Shown: positions 9,456 through 16,698, counted from the first letter of the stretch. The stretch: DNA of 33,190 nucleotides from Candidatus Methanofastidiosia archaeon (GCA_016930445.1 JAFGGT010000084.1:1-33190); one strand, 5' to 3'. Notes: generated by a model from the sequence alone, not told the origin. Translations and numbers: made by a program.

Positions 9456-10031
9456 TCAACTAAGCTTCTTTATCTTCACTACTTCTACACGCCTTATGGG
9501 ATATATCTTCTTGGCGGACTTGTAGATTTCTGATGTGATCTTGCCTAAGATGAGCTCTTGGACCATTGGGACGAGGTCCGTTTGGGAGGCCATCTCCTTC
9601 ATGTGATTCCTAATGAGGTCATTGACTGCCAAGACCTGGGAGCTCTGCATCCTTCGGGGTGCAATGGCCGTTAGTGTGACCCTTATCTTCATGCCGTCCT
9701 TTGTCCTGAGGTCGAGGATGTTGTCCAACTTAGTGTTATTACGCCTGGTCTGCGAGCGAATGTACGATCTAAGGAGCTCATGCTTCTTGAACTCTGTGTA
9801 AGCGTTATCGCCCTGGACCTCATTTATCCTGAAGAACAGCTTGACATGCGTCTTCGAGAAGTCGCCTGTCAAATCCCTCAGGGATGTCATCATAGTCCTT
9901 CCTATCAAATTATCCGGATCGCTTGAAACGACCTCGCCAAGGCTCTGTTTTCCAAACATGTCAGGAGCATAAACATTATACCACTTCTTGTCCTTCCAAG
10001 TGTCCTTCATCTGACTCGATCTTCTTGCCAT
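9456..10031 (-). CDS. rps3ae: 30S ribosomal protein eS1 (S3Ae)
   Basis: This is the archaeal/eukaryotic small-subunit ribosomal protein eS1, 191 residues and basic throughout. Recognisable family stretches are WKDKKWYNVYAP near residue 11, VKLFFRINEVQG near 80, HELLRSYIRSQTRR near 105 and VLAVNDLIRNHM near 135, ending in YPIRRVEVVKIKKL. The ATG at 10031 follows GGTGAG on the minus strand. A TATA-like TTTATAATC lies at about 10067-10076. Downstream, tRNA-Arg(UCU) begins after only three bases, which suggests a shared transcript. The protein is definitive for an archaeal (not bacterial) genome. Confidence 0.95.
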   Translation of the reverse strand: MARRSSQMKDTWKDKKWYNVYAPDMFGKQSLGEVVSSDPDNLIGRTMMTSLRDLTGDFSKTHVKLFFRINEVQGDNAYTEFKKHELLRSYIRSQTRRNNTKLDNILDLRTKDGMKIRVTLTAIAPRRMQSSQVLAVNDLIRNHMKEMASQTDLVPMVQELILGKITSEIYKSAKKIYPIRRVEVVKIKKLS

Positions 10032-10174
10032 TTTCTCACCAAAACTCTCAAATAATGGATTGGATGATTATAAAGTTGATGTCTCATATCTTATAGGACC
10101 CTTTTTAACTCTTTCGGAAGAGATATTTTATCAGGGCGAATTTTACTTTTCTCGGGGAAAAAGTTAAGTGCGAT

Positions 10175-10187
10175 AAATTTATAAATG
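10175..10187 (+). promoter_or_regulatory. TATA box of tRNA-Glu
   Basis: AAATTTATAAATG is centred about 28 bases before the first base of the tRNA-Glu gene, the canonical archaeal spacing. The preceding 140 bases (from 10032) contain the opposite-strand eS1 promoter and nothing else I could identify. Confidence 0.6.
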
Positions 10188-10209
10188 CATTTGATTTTTG
10201 ATATCTAGA

Positions 10210-10284
10210 GCTCCGATAGTGTAGTCCGGTCAATCATCCAGCCCTTTCGAGGCTGAGACTCGGGTTCGAATCCCGGTCGGAGCA
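10210..10284 (+). tRNA. tRNA-Glu (anticodon UUC)
   Basis: The plus strand folds as a 75-base cloverleaf. GCTCCGA pairs with TCGGAGC, the anticodon stem CAGCC/GGCTG encloses CTTTCGA (anticodon TTC), the T-loop is TTCGAAT and the discriminator is A. CCA is not encoded. Confidence 0.95.
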
Positions 10285-10338
10285 CCTTCTTCTTCAAAAA
10301 ACAGATAACTATTTTAAATTTCCTCCCGACTTTTTGGG

Positions 10339-10707
10339 ATGGCATCTGTACTGATCGTGGACGATGATGAGGATATACGATTCATATATTCAAAGACCTT
10401 GTCCTCAAAGGGATACGTCGTATTCTCCGCCGAGAGCGGATCCCATGGATTGGAAATCTATGTTAACAAGAGGCCGGACCTGGTGATCATGGACTCTAAG
10501 CTGTCAGACATGAACGGGATTGAGGTGACGAGAAGGATAATAGGGATCGACCAAGACGCAAAGGTGCTTGGCGCGACAGGATATTCAGACCTAGATGAGG
10601 CATTCATAGAAGCCGGCGCCGCCAGGGTTTTGCTAAAACCGTTCACCATGGCGAACTTGTTGGAGGTCGTCTCAGAGATGCTTGGCGATCATCATTGCCA
10701 TAGATAA
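10339..10707 (+). CDS. Stand-alone response-regulator receiver protein
   Basis: This 122-residue protein is a single CheY-like receiver domain with no output domain. The acidic pocket is D8-D10 in VLIVDDDED, the phospho-acceptor is D52 in VIMDSKL, the switch residue is T80 in GATGYSD, and the conserved lysine-proline is K100-P101 in LLKPF. It would be phosphorylated by a histidine kinase, and none is encoded nearby, so partner and output are unknown. The ATG at 10339 follows a TATA-like ATTTTAAAT about 25 bases upstream with no Shine-Dalgarno, so it is probably leaderless. It lies between two tRNA genes and appears monocistronic. Confidence 0.92.
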   Translation: MASVLIVDDDEDIRFIYSKTLSSKGYVVFSAESGSHGLEIYVNKRPDLVIMDSKLSDMNGIEVTRRIIGIDQDAKVLGATGYSDLDEAFIEAGAARVLLKPFTMANLLEVVSEMLGDHHCHR

Positions 10708-10780
10708 TCAATGTGCTCAAAAATATCGAGACATAGAAAGGCTTATAAAGAGGCGATAATTAATTTTATAGGCGATTTGA

Positions 10781-10855
10781 AGCGGGGTGGGGCAGTTAGG
10801 AGTGCCCGGCGGGCCCATAACCCGCAGGTCGGTGGTTCAAATCCACTCCCCGCTA
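10781..10855 (+). tRNA. Initiator tRNA-Met (anticodon CAU)
   Basis: The plus strand folds as a 75-base cloverleaf. Acceptor AGCGGGG pairs with CCCCGCT, giving the A1-U72 pair typical of archaeal and eukaryotic initiators. The anticodon stem GCGGG/CCCGC carries the three consecutive G-C pairs of initiators. The loop is CCCATAA, so anticodon CAU is preceded by C33 instead of the near-universal U33. The T-loop is TTCAAAT, the discriminator is A and CCA is absent. A TATA-like CTTATAAAG is centred about 35 bases upstream. Confidence 0.95.
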
Positions 10856-11003
10856 TTCTGATTCTACAAAGATCGAAATCATCCCAAAAAAAAGGTAACT
10901 CGACAAAATATATGCTAATCTATCTATTCTCATTAGAAATGGATAAAAAAATATAAATATAAAGGAAAATAAATTCATATAATTTGATAAAAGAGTGGTC
11001 ACT

Positions 11004-11207
11004 ATGAGAATTTCAAACTATTATGGTCTTAAGATATATAACGACAAGGCGGAATATGTCGGAATAGTCAACGATATAGTCCTGGAGTTCAACAAAGGGG
11101 AGATATTCGGCCTGGCCATAGGTCAGGAGGTCGGCATGGAAAACACAGCCATACCATACACTGATGTCATCTCCGTGAGGGACATAGTCCTAGTGAAGTC
11201 AAAGTAG
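11004..11207 (+). CDS. PRC-barrel domain protein
   Basis: This 67-residue protein is essentially one PRC-barrel domain, the small beta-barrel also found in ribosome maturation factor RimM and photosynthetic reaction-centre H subunits. Visible family features are YYGLKIYNDKAEYVGIVNDIVL, the turn EFNKGEIFGLAIG and the end IPYTDVISVRDIVLVK. Many archaea carry several such lone barrels, and their role is not established. I chose the ATG at 11004; an in-frame GTG at 10995 is possible. A TATA-like ATATAAATAT lies at 10951-10960. It converges with the DUF39 gene, whose stop is one base away. Confidence 0.82.
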   Translation: MRISNYYGLKIYNDKAEYVGIVNDIVLEFNKGEIFGLAIGQEVGMENTAIPYTDVISVRDIVLVKSK

Positions 11208-11208
11208 T

Positions 11209-12459
11209 TCAGATGCCGCTTACTTTTTTTGTCAGGTAGAACTCTTTGTCCATTATCATGTCCCTGAGTTTTTTACAAAGCTTATCAGCCATCGCCCTAT
11301 TGGACTGCCTTAGGCTAATAGGCACATCTCTGCCCTCGCAGTGCAAGCTTCCCAAAGCCCCCGAGTAGGAGCCGTTCGGACATACATAGACGCAAGTACC
11401 GCAATTGAAGCATCTCCTCTTGTCTATGCCACCCTTATTCGGCCTTATGGCGTTTGTCGGACAGTGCATGTCCGCATGGCATTCTTCACATTCCTTGCAC
11501 CTCTTAGGGTCGAACGTGATCTCAAGGTCGGTGCCTTGCCATACTCTGCCATAGTCAGATGAAGCAAATGGCACCCTGTCATGGATGTCGGCTACCGGAA
11601 GGCCGATCCCATCGTCCGTTACCTTCAGATATTCCATGGTCTCCTCTGTGAATGGCAACGGTGCGGCAAGTGTATTGATCACCTCGGGCGTCGCCGAGGT
11701 CTTGAATCCGCCCATGAACTGGGGGTCCATGCCCTTTATCTCACCAAATACCGATAGCACGGGTCTTTCCTTGCTGCTTCTCGTGCCCTGCCCCATGACA
11801 TATGCCACCTGGCCGTTCAAGAGGACCTTCGTGCCCACGCCCATCGTCTTTAAGCAAGGATCGTTCTCGATAGGATTTATCTCCCCACATCCGATGGCAG
11901 TAGCTTCCTTAAAAGGCCCTTTGAGGCCGGTGACAGAGAATATGGTGTCAAAGCTTTCCTCAAGCCTGTTGACAAATGATACATAGTTCCTATAGCTTGT
12001 CCTGGTCGTGACCATCCTTGAGAATAGGAAATCATCGAGCGTTATGGCGTTCTCAAACGTCCTGCCGTCCTCAGATACTACCCTTACGTCGACCTCCTTT
12101 CCCTCTACAAGGTCCCTAAGTAGATGGCCGCCACCATATTCCTTGCTGGCATACGACGTACCGTACAAGAATGCGTCCACCATCCCAAGGCTCTCGTTGG
12201 GGCAAGGCCCTGGAAATGCCGGCACATCATTGAGCCAAAGCTGCTTGGCCTTCTTGAAAGCGCCTTTTCCCGCAACAGGAATGGTAAGGATCGCGGCTGT
12301 CCCAGACATCAGACCACATGTCCCGGCGGTAACGACGTCGACATTGGCAGGGGAAACGCGCTCCCCATCCCTTATCATCGATTTAAGCTCTTGAGCCGTA
12401 TAGACGACCGCCTCGCCCTTACTTATCTTCTCATTGATCTCATCGATGGTCTTTACCAT
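11209..12459 (-). CDS. DUF39 homocysteine-biosynthesis family protein with ferredoxin domain
   Basis: This 416-residue protein combines an N-terminal DUF39 domain (about residues 1-310) with a C-terminal two-cluster ferredoxin domain. The family is also called methanogenesis marker 16 and is linked to homocysteine formation from aspartate semialdehyde and sulfide in methanogens. DUF39 hallmarks are TAGTCGLMSGTAA near 45, PGPCPNE near 83 and ATAIGCGEINPI near 188. Iron-sulfur cysteines are C321, C324, C327 and C333, then C350, C353, C356 and C360; the first motif has a longer last gap than usual. In Methanosarcina these two functions are separate neighbouring genes, as I recall, so here they appear fused. 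A TATA-like TTTATATC and a GGAGA Shine-Dalgarno precede the ATG. It is monocistronic. Despite the family name it also occurs outside methanogens. Confidence 0.85.
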   Translation of the reverse strand: MVKTIDEINEKISKGEAVVYTAQELKSMIRDGERVSPANVDVVTAGTCGLMSGTAAILTIPVAGKGAFKKAKQLWLNDVPAFPGPCPNESLGMVDAFLYGTSYASKEYGGGHLLRDLVEGKEVDVRVVSEDGRTFENAITLDDFLFSRMVTTRTSYRNYVSFVNRLEESFDTIFSVTGLKGPFKEATAIGCGEINPIENDPCLKTMGVGTKVLLNGQVAYVMGQGTRSSKERPVLSVFGEIKGMDPQFMGGFKTSATPEVINTLAAPLPFTEETMEYLKVTDDGIGLPVADIHDRVPFASSDYGRVWQGTDLEITFDPKRCKECEECHADMHCPTNAIRPNKGGIDKRRCFNCGTCVYVCPNGSYSGALGSLHCEGRDVPISLRQSNRAMADKLCKKLRDMIMDKEFYLTKKVSGI

Positions 12460-12528
12460 AAGAACGTCTCCAAAGAAAATGGAAGTTGATAAGAAATCTC
12501 TTGCAAGATATAAATAATCTTGGTGAAC

Positions 12529-13002
12529 TCAGCGGGATGCCTTTCTCTTGACTACCTTCTTCAGTGCGCTGCCGCATACGTCGCACACTTCTTCAGTGCC
12601 ATTGAAAGCCTTGCCGCATCCAGTGCACTTCTTCGACCAGAAGAATACACTTCCTATCCCGGCTGACTTTGCAGTTGCATATCTTATCCCAGATATCTTT
12701 GCCATGTTCTGGATCCCATAATCGTCGGAGATGACCGTCGCCCCAAGCTCCAATGCCAATGCCAGGACGCTCACATCCGCAGGTGAGAGCGAATCGCCGG
12801 TCCTCAGGACCGCCTGCCTTATCTTGTCCAAGAACTCAAGCTTTGGATGCCTTACCTCTATCCTTCCAGAGCCGATATTGGAGAGAAGATTCTCTGCCGA
12901 CAACGAATCCTTGATCTCCGCCTCCACCTCCGGAGTGATGAAGCACCTCTCGGAAGGTATGTGGCCAGAGAATATGGCTGATGAATCAAGGACGAACATC
13001 AA
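12529..13002 (-). CDS. nob1: rRNA maturation endonuclease Nob1
   Basis: This 157-residue protein is a PIN-domain nuclease with a C-terminal zinc ribbon, the layout of archaeal Nob1, which trims the 3' end of 16S rRNA. PIN acidic residues visible are D6 in VLDSSAI, E26 or E28, D76 in LSPADVSVLALA and D94 in VISDDYGIQNM. The zinc ribbon uses C126-x2-C129 and C140-x2-C143 followed by a basic tail. Its start overlaps the NAD kinase stop by four bases, so it is the last gene of an operon with NAD kinase and, upstream, the phosphatase and arginine decarboxylase genes. Confidence 0.92.
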   Translation of the reverse strand: MMFVLDSSAIFSGHIPSERCFITPEVEAEIKDSLSAENLLSNIGSGRIEVRHPKLEFLDKIRQAVLRTGDSLSPADVSVLALALELGATVISDDYGIQNMAKISGIRYATAKSAGIGSVFFWSKKCTGCGKAFNGTEEVCDVCGSALKKVVKRKASR

Positions 13003-13745
13003 TTCCTCCTTCTTATGAATCTGGCCACCTCTGAAGATTTACAGACAATTATGCTCTCGCCATTCTGGAGAATATGTATCGGTTGGCCATCTAATATTAC
13101 ATAGCTGTCCTTTCCCAGATTTACTATCTCTATCTCCAGATCATCGGGGACCACATAGGGATGCCATTCCCTAAAAAGCGGGCTTATGGGGGTTATCATG
13201 AATACGTTGGCCTCGGGATGCAAGAGCGAACCCCCTGCAGAAAGGGAATACGCTGTAGAGCCGGTCGGAGTAGCCACTATCACTCCGTCGCCCCTGACAT
13301 CGTAAGGCTCCTCGCCTTCGACAATTATGGAAAGATAGTCGATCTTTATCGGAGACGTAGATCTGACAACGACCTCGTTCAGTACATTGCCTAGAAGCCT
13401 TCCCTCAAAGTATATGGCCAGCTTCCCCCTGCAATCGAGTTCATAATCCTCGAGCAGGGCAGGGATCTTCGTTATCTCTTCGACCTCGAGCTCACAGAGG
13501 AAACCGAATGTGCCCATATTGACGGTCAATATTGGGATGTCACCGTACTCCTTGCATGCCTTCAGGATCGTGCCGTCACCTCCAACAGCGATCAGAATGT
13601 CGACCTCAACTATCTCGGGTCCACCGAAAATAGCGCTAAGGGGTTTATCGAAGAAGAGCTCATGGTCATGCAATAGAGATGCTATTTCCTTCACCAGATC
13701 TACTGCCTCTGACCTGTCGGTCCTGGAAATAAGTCCAATCTTCAT
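12999..13745 (-). CDS. nadK: NAD(+) kinase
   Basis: This 248-residue enzyme phosphorylates NAD to NADP. The signature GGDGT is at 55-59 with the catalytic Asp at 57, followed by VNMGTFGFLCEL, which is the NE/D-type loop region. The second signature is GDGVIVATPTGSTAYSLSAGG near residue 155. Length is typical. The gene starts 12 bases after the phosphatase gene stop and overlaps Nob1 by four bases. In several archaea NAD kinase and an inositol-phosphatase-like enzyme (an NADP phosphatase in some methanogens) are adjacent or fused, so the pair here may balance NAD and NADP. Confidence 0.95.
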   Translation of the reverse strand: MKIGLISRTDRSEAVDLVKEIASLLHDHELFFDKPLSAIFGGPEIVEVDILIAVGGDGTILKACKEYGDIPILTVNMGTFGFLCELEVEEITKIPALLEDYELDCRGKLAIYFEGRLLGNVLNEVVVRSTSPIKIDYLSIIVEGEEPYDVRGDGVIVATPTGSTAYSLSAGGSLLHPEANVFMITPISPLFREWHPYVVPDDLEIEIVNLGKDSYVILDGQPIHILQNGESIIVCKSSEVARFIRRRN

Positions 13746-13757
13746 TTAAGAATCATC

Positions 13758-14504
13758 TCATTTGAGCTTATTTATAATTTTCTTATGCAGCTCCTTGTCG
13801 GCGCTGGCCACGACATTGACATGGTCCTCCTCCATGCCTATGGGGTCTCCGTTGAGGTCGGTCACTATCCCGCCAGAGCTCTCGAGAACTATCCTGCCTG
13901 CAGCTATGTCTGTCGCCCTCATCTTCTCCCTGGCATCGACAAAGGCCAAAAGGCTTCCATTCGCCACATAGCATATCTCAAGTGCGACGGACCCGAAGCA
14001 TCTCAGCTTGTTTGTGATCTCCCTGAGCTCATCTATGTATCTGCCCTTTCTTGTATAGACAGAGATCATCTGGGAGTGTGGGGTGTATTCCAATGGCCTG
14101 CCGTTCATCAGGGAGCCATACCCTCTTATTCCCTCGAACCATTCATTCCATACCAGATTCCTTACCAGGCCATATTGAGAGTCTTCCCTTATTATGGCCA
14201 AGGATGTGCAATAGAAAGGCAGGCCCGATATCGCATTGTTGGATCCGTCCACAGGGTCGAGTATCATTGTAAAATCGCTGCCAAGTTCGACCTTCCCTGC
14301 CTCTTCGCTTATCAGGTTGCACCTGATGTCGTTGCTCTTGAGATAAGTTACGACGGCATCCTCCGCATTCTTGTCCAAAAGATAGGTATTTCCGCCATTT
14401 GGGTCCATGGCGACTATCTGGTGAGGGTTTCCTGCCCTCTTGCAGCTTTCAACAGCTGTCTTGATCTCTTCAGAAAGCTTCCAACAAAGAGTCCTATCCT
14501 TCAT
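13758..14504 (-). CDS. Inositol monophosphatase-family phosphatase
   Basis: This 248-residue Mg2+-dependent, Li+-sensitive-type sugar phosphatase has metal ligands in SEE at 66-68 and DPVDGS at 83-88, and a C-terminal motif in ATDIAAGRIVLESSGG. Archaeal members hydrolyse inositol-1-phosphate, fructose-1,6-bisphosphate or NADP, and the sequence alone does not decide among them. The direct link to the NAD kinase gene (12-base gap) makes NADP phosphatase activity worth considering. It follows the arginine decarboxylase gene by 11 bases, so all four genes of this block probably share one transcript. Confidence 0.9.
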   Translation of the reverse strand: MKDRTLCWKLSEEIKTAVESCKRAGNPHQIVAMDPNGGNTYLLDKNAEDAVVTYLKSNDIRCNLISEEAGKVELGSDFTMILDPVDGSNNAISGLPFYCTSLAIIREDSQYGLVRNLVWNEWFEGIRGYGSLMNGRPLEYTPHSQMISVYTRKGRYIDELREITNKLRCFGSVALEICYVANGSLLAFVDAREKMRATDIAAGRIVLESSGGIVTDLNGDPIGMEEDHVNVVASADKELHKKIINKLK

Positions 14505-14515
14505 CGCAAATCAAC

Positions 14516-14983
14516 TCAATAAAGCAGGAGGCACAATGAGATACAACATCCCCATCCCTGTTCGACCAGCATCTCTGCCGATGTCGTGTCGATGGAACTT
14601 GGAGTGGCATTCCTTATGCTCAGCATCTCCTTGCACATCTCCCTTGCCCGCTCCTCTGATTCCCTGCTAGAGAAGCTGCCGCTGGATTCGGTTACGACCC
14701 CAACGGTCTCCTTTGTCCTGGCGCAGGCAATTGCAGAGGATATTGTCTCCCCTTTCATGTTGCTTGAGGCCTTGGACATCACGCAGTACATGAATGAACC
14801 CCTCTCTATCCCCTTTATCGCATCCATCGTCGTCTTTTTGCATCCCTTGGGCAGTATCGAGGACACCGTGATGAAGTTGAAATCTGCTATTCCGGCGCTG
14901 TGCAATGCGGCATCGAACGCGTTCAATCTGCTATCCGCCGCACCCTTGCAGGATATTAGGACATAACTGTGGGGCGTAATCAT
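14516..14983 (-). CDS. pdaD: Pyruvoyl-dependent arginine decarboxylase
   Basis: This 155-residue proenzyme decarboxylates arginine to agmatine and cleaves itself to create a pyruvoyl cofactor. The processing site is S41-S42 in TVSSILPKGC, which matches the Ser-Ser site described for the Methanocaldococcus enzyme. The C-terminal region carries the conserved GVVTESSG block. It diverges from the aIF5A-agmatinase pair across a 124-base shared promoter region. This links agmatine supply to agmatinase and, probably, to hypusine formation on aIF5A. A TATA-like CTTAAATTC lies about 27 bases before the ATG. It heads the operon that continues into the phosphatase, NAD kinase and Nob1 genes. Confidence 0.93.
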   Translation of the reverse strand: MITPHSYVLISCKGAADSRLNAFDAALHSAGIADFNFITVSSILPKGCKKTTMDAIKGIERGSFMYCVMSKASSNMKGETISSAIACARTKETVGVVTESSGSFSSRESEERAREMCKEMLSIRNATPSSIDTTSAEMLVEQGWGCCISLCLLLY

Positions 14984-15107
14984 AGGACATAATAATGCTA
15001 TGCTGAATTTAAGTCTTTTTATTCTATATTAAAGGCAAAAGTAAGATAATTCAATACAGATAAATTTTTAAATTGGTCATTTATAAAAGGAGAGGAGGAA
15101 GATTATT
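14984..15107. promoter_or_regulatory. Divergent promoter region, pdaD / aIF5A
   Basis: This AT-rich stretch contains a minus-strand TATA-like element at about 15005-15014 for the decarboxylase. Plus-strand candidates lie at 15017-15033 and 15061-15072 for aIF5A. A strong Shine-Dalgarno, GGAGAGGAGG at 15089-15098, precedes the aIF5A ATG at 15108, so that gene has a leader, unlike many others here. Confidence 0.55.
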
Positions 15108-15506
15108 ATGGGTACTACTAAACCAGAGAGAGTCGGACTGTTGAAAGTTGGAAGATACATCGTGATAGACGATGAACCTTGTAAGATCATTGCATACAGC
15201 ACATCCTCACCAGGAAAGCATGGTGCGGCAAAGGCGAGAATCGATGCCAGGGGCATATTTGACAATCAGAAGAGAAGCATCATCAAACCAGTTGATGCCA
15301 AGGTGCCCATCCCTATAATTGATAAGGCTAGCGCCATGGTAACGGCCATCATGGGCGACACAGTGCAGATAATGGATATGAACTCCTACGAGTATTTCGA
15401 CATCAACATAAACGATGACATAGAGGGAGACCTTCAGGAAGGGGTCCAAGTGGAATACATGGAGACCCTTGGAAGGATGAAGATACTCAGAGTAAAGGGG
15501 TCTTGA
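15108..15506 (+). CDS. eif5a: Translation initiation factor aIF5A
   Basis: This is the 132-residue archaeal IF5A, which stimulates peptide-bond formation at difficult sequences once a conserved lysine is modified to deoxyhypusine or hypusine. That lysine is K37 in the loop STSSPGKHGAAKAR. An SH3-like N-domain and an OB-fold C-domain are both present. A very strong Shine-Dalgarno precedes the ATG by about nine bases. The stop codon overlaps the agmatinase start as TGATG. The flanking genes make and consume agmatine, the aminobutyl donor in the archaeal hypusination route described in Haloferax. Confidence 0.97.
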   Translation: MGTTKPERVGLLKVGRYIVIDDEPCKIIAYSTSSPGKHGAAKARIDARGIFDNQKRSIIKPVDAKVPIPIIDKASAMVTAIMGDTVQIMDMNSYEYFDININDDIEGDLQEGVQVEYMETLGRMKILRVKGS

Positions 15507-16345
15507 TGTCCGAAGACCTCTATTTCTATACTTACAGAAAATGTTATTTTCCTCTGGACACAACTAGGATAGACGAAGCCGAATATCTCTTGTTGGGAGT
15601 ACCTTTCGATTCTACCCAGACAGGCATGACCGGGGCCAGATACGGCCCGAGCAGCATAAGGATGGCCTCATTCGACCTGGAGCACTATGACCCTGAGGAG
15701 GACCTAGACCTATCTGAGATCAGGCTTCACGACATTGGTGATGTCGATTGTGTGCCGGGATCGCCGGTCGAGACATTCAACAGGATCCGCCACACGATGG
15801 AGAACATCCCTCCTCAAAAGAAATTGATATCCCTTGGGGGGGAACATTCCATATCCCTTCCCATTATCGACATGCTGAGGCCCCAGATGGTGATATCATT
15901 CGACGCACATCCTGATCTCAGGAACGATTATATGGGTGTAGGGCTCTCGCACTCTAGCGTCATGAGGCGCGTGAACGAACGGGGCATACCGCTTGAGATC
16001 ATCGGAGCGAGGGAAGGCTCGAAGGAAGAGTTCGATTATGCCAAAGGCAACGGCATTGGGGTCGTTCCTCCGCAATTGATAGATGATTATAAGGGCCCAA
16101 GCGATAAGGACATCTACATATCAATAGACCTGGATGTCTTCGACCGCCTGGAAGTAGGAAATCCCGTGCCTGGAGGCATCGATTTCAACACCTTCTGCAA
16201 GATCACAAAGGAACTTATTAGAAAAAACTCGATTCGGGGATTCGATATTGTTGAGCTGTCCTCACAACCAAATGAATACAGTTCCTACTTTGCAGCTAAA
16301 CTTCTCTTCAAGATGATATCCTACCTTGAATCTTACAAGGATTGA
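15506..16345 (+). CDS. speB: Agmatinase-family ureohydrolase
   Basis: This 279-residue binuclear manganese hydrolase has GGEHS (H114), DAHPD (D133, H135, D137) and a second acidic cluster in SIDLDVFD. The family converts agmatine to putrescine and urea. The usual DPxxAPGxGxPxPGG segment after the acidic cluster is shortened and altered to DRLEVGNPVPGG, so the substrate may differ. Given the coupling to aIF5A through a TGATG overlap, the substrate could be a protein-bound aminobutyl-guanidino intermediate, as proposed for the Haloferax agmatinase-like enzyme. I chose the ATG at 15506; an in-frame TTG at 15503 is possible. Confidence 0.92.
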   Translation: MSEDLYFYTYRKCYFPLDTTRIDEAEYLLLGVPFDSTQTGMTGARYGPSSIRMASFDLEHYDPEEDLDLSEIRLHDIGDVDCVPGSPVETFNRIRHTMENIPPQKKLISLGGEHSISLPIIDMLRPQMVISFDAHPDLRNDYMGVGLSHSSVMRRVNERGIPLEIIGAREGSKEEFDYAKGNGIGVVPPQLIDDYKGPSDKDIYISIDLDVFDRLEVGNPVPGGIDFNTFCKITKELIRKNSIRGFDIVELSSQPNEYSSYFAAKLLFKMISYLESYKD

Positions 16346-16404
16346 ATCATAGAAACTACTAAATAATGGGAAAATAGGAATTTGACACTTGATTTAAAAA
16401 TGCT

Positions 16405-16545
16405 TCAGATTATTCTAGATTCCTCGTAGAACTCCATTGCCCTTGCTAGGAACTCAGCCCAAGATTTGGCGTTAATCTTAATCCTCATGTCCCATGCTTT
16501 CTCGTACAGCTCTTCTTCACAGTTCTTTATTTCAATGTTTCTCAT
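16405..16545 (-). CDS. Small 46-residue protein, possible ribbon-helix-helix type
   Basis: This short minus-strand frame starts ATG at 16545 and ends TGA. It reads MRNIEIKNCEEELYEKAWDM and then continues with KSWAEFLARAMEFYEESRII. A short beta-like opening (RNIEIKN) followed by two amphipathic helices resembles ribbon-helix-helix or VapB-like small regulators, but 46 residues is at the lower limit and I do not recognise the family. In support of reality, codon use is sensible, a TATA-like GATTTAAATAGT lies at 16651-16661, and a perfect hairpin stands between promoter and start. It sits alone between the agmatinase gene and the TPD nuclease gene. Confidence 0.5.
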   Translation of the reverse strand: MRNIEIKNCEEELYEKAWDMRIKINAKSWAEFLARAMEFYEESRII

Positions 16546-16568
16546 AGTCAACACCCCTATAGTGTGGA

Positions 16569-16599
16569 GGATAAGATGGGCATAAGGTCCATCTTATCC
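16569..16599. promoter_or_regulatory. Perfect 11-bp inverted repeat upstream of the 46-residue protein gene
   Basis: GGATAAGATGG and CCATCTTATCC are exact inverted complements separated by nine bases. The element lies between the TATA-like boxes (16630-16661) and the small gene's ATG at 16545. It could be a DNA operator bound by the small protein or an RNA hairpin in its leader. The rest of the 16346-16698 interval holds only the small gene and this promoter. Confidence 0.55.
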
Positions 16600-16698
16600 A
16601 ATTTGAGGGAGGGATACCAATTGCGTGCGTATATAATATTGCTCATCAATACTATTTAAATCTTTCGGTAAAACTAGTATTCAATATTGATAAAAAAC

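Noticed and set aside
10711-10956. Open frame of 81 codons on the plus strand
   Set aside because: It runs across the initiator tRNA gene and has no family resemblance or initiation signal.
13785-14522. Long plus-strand open frame of 245 codons
   Set aside because: It lies wholly antisense to the phosphatase gene, whose motifs are clear. The translation has no recognisable domain.
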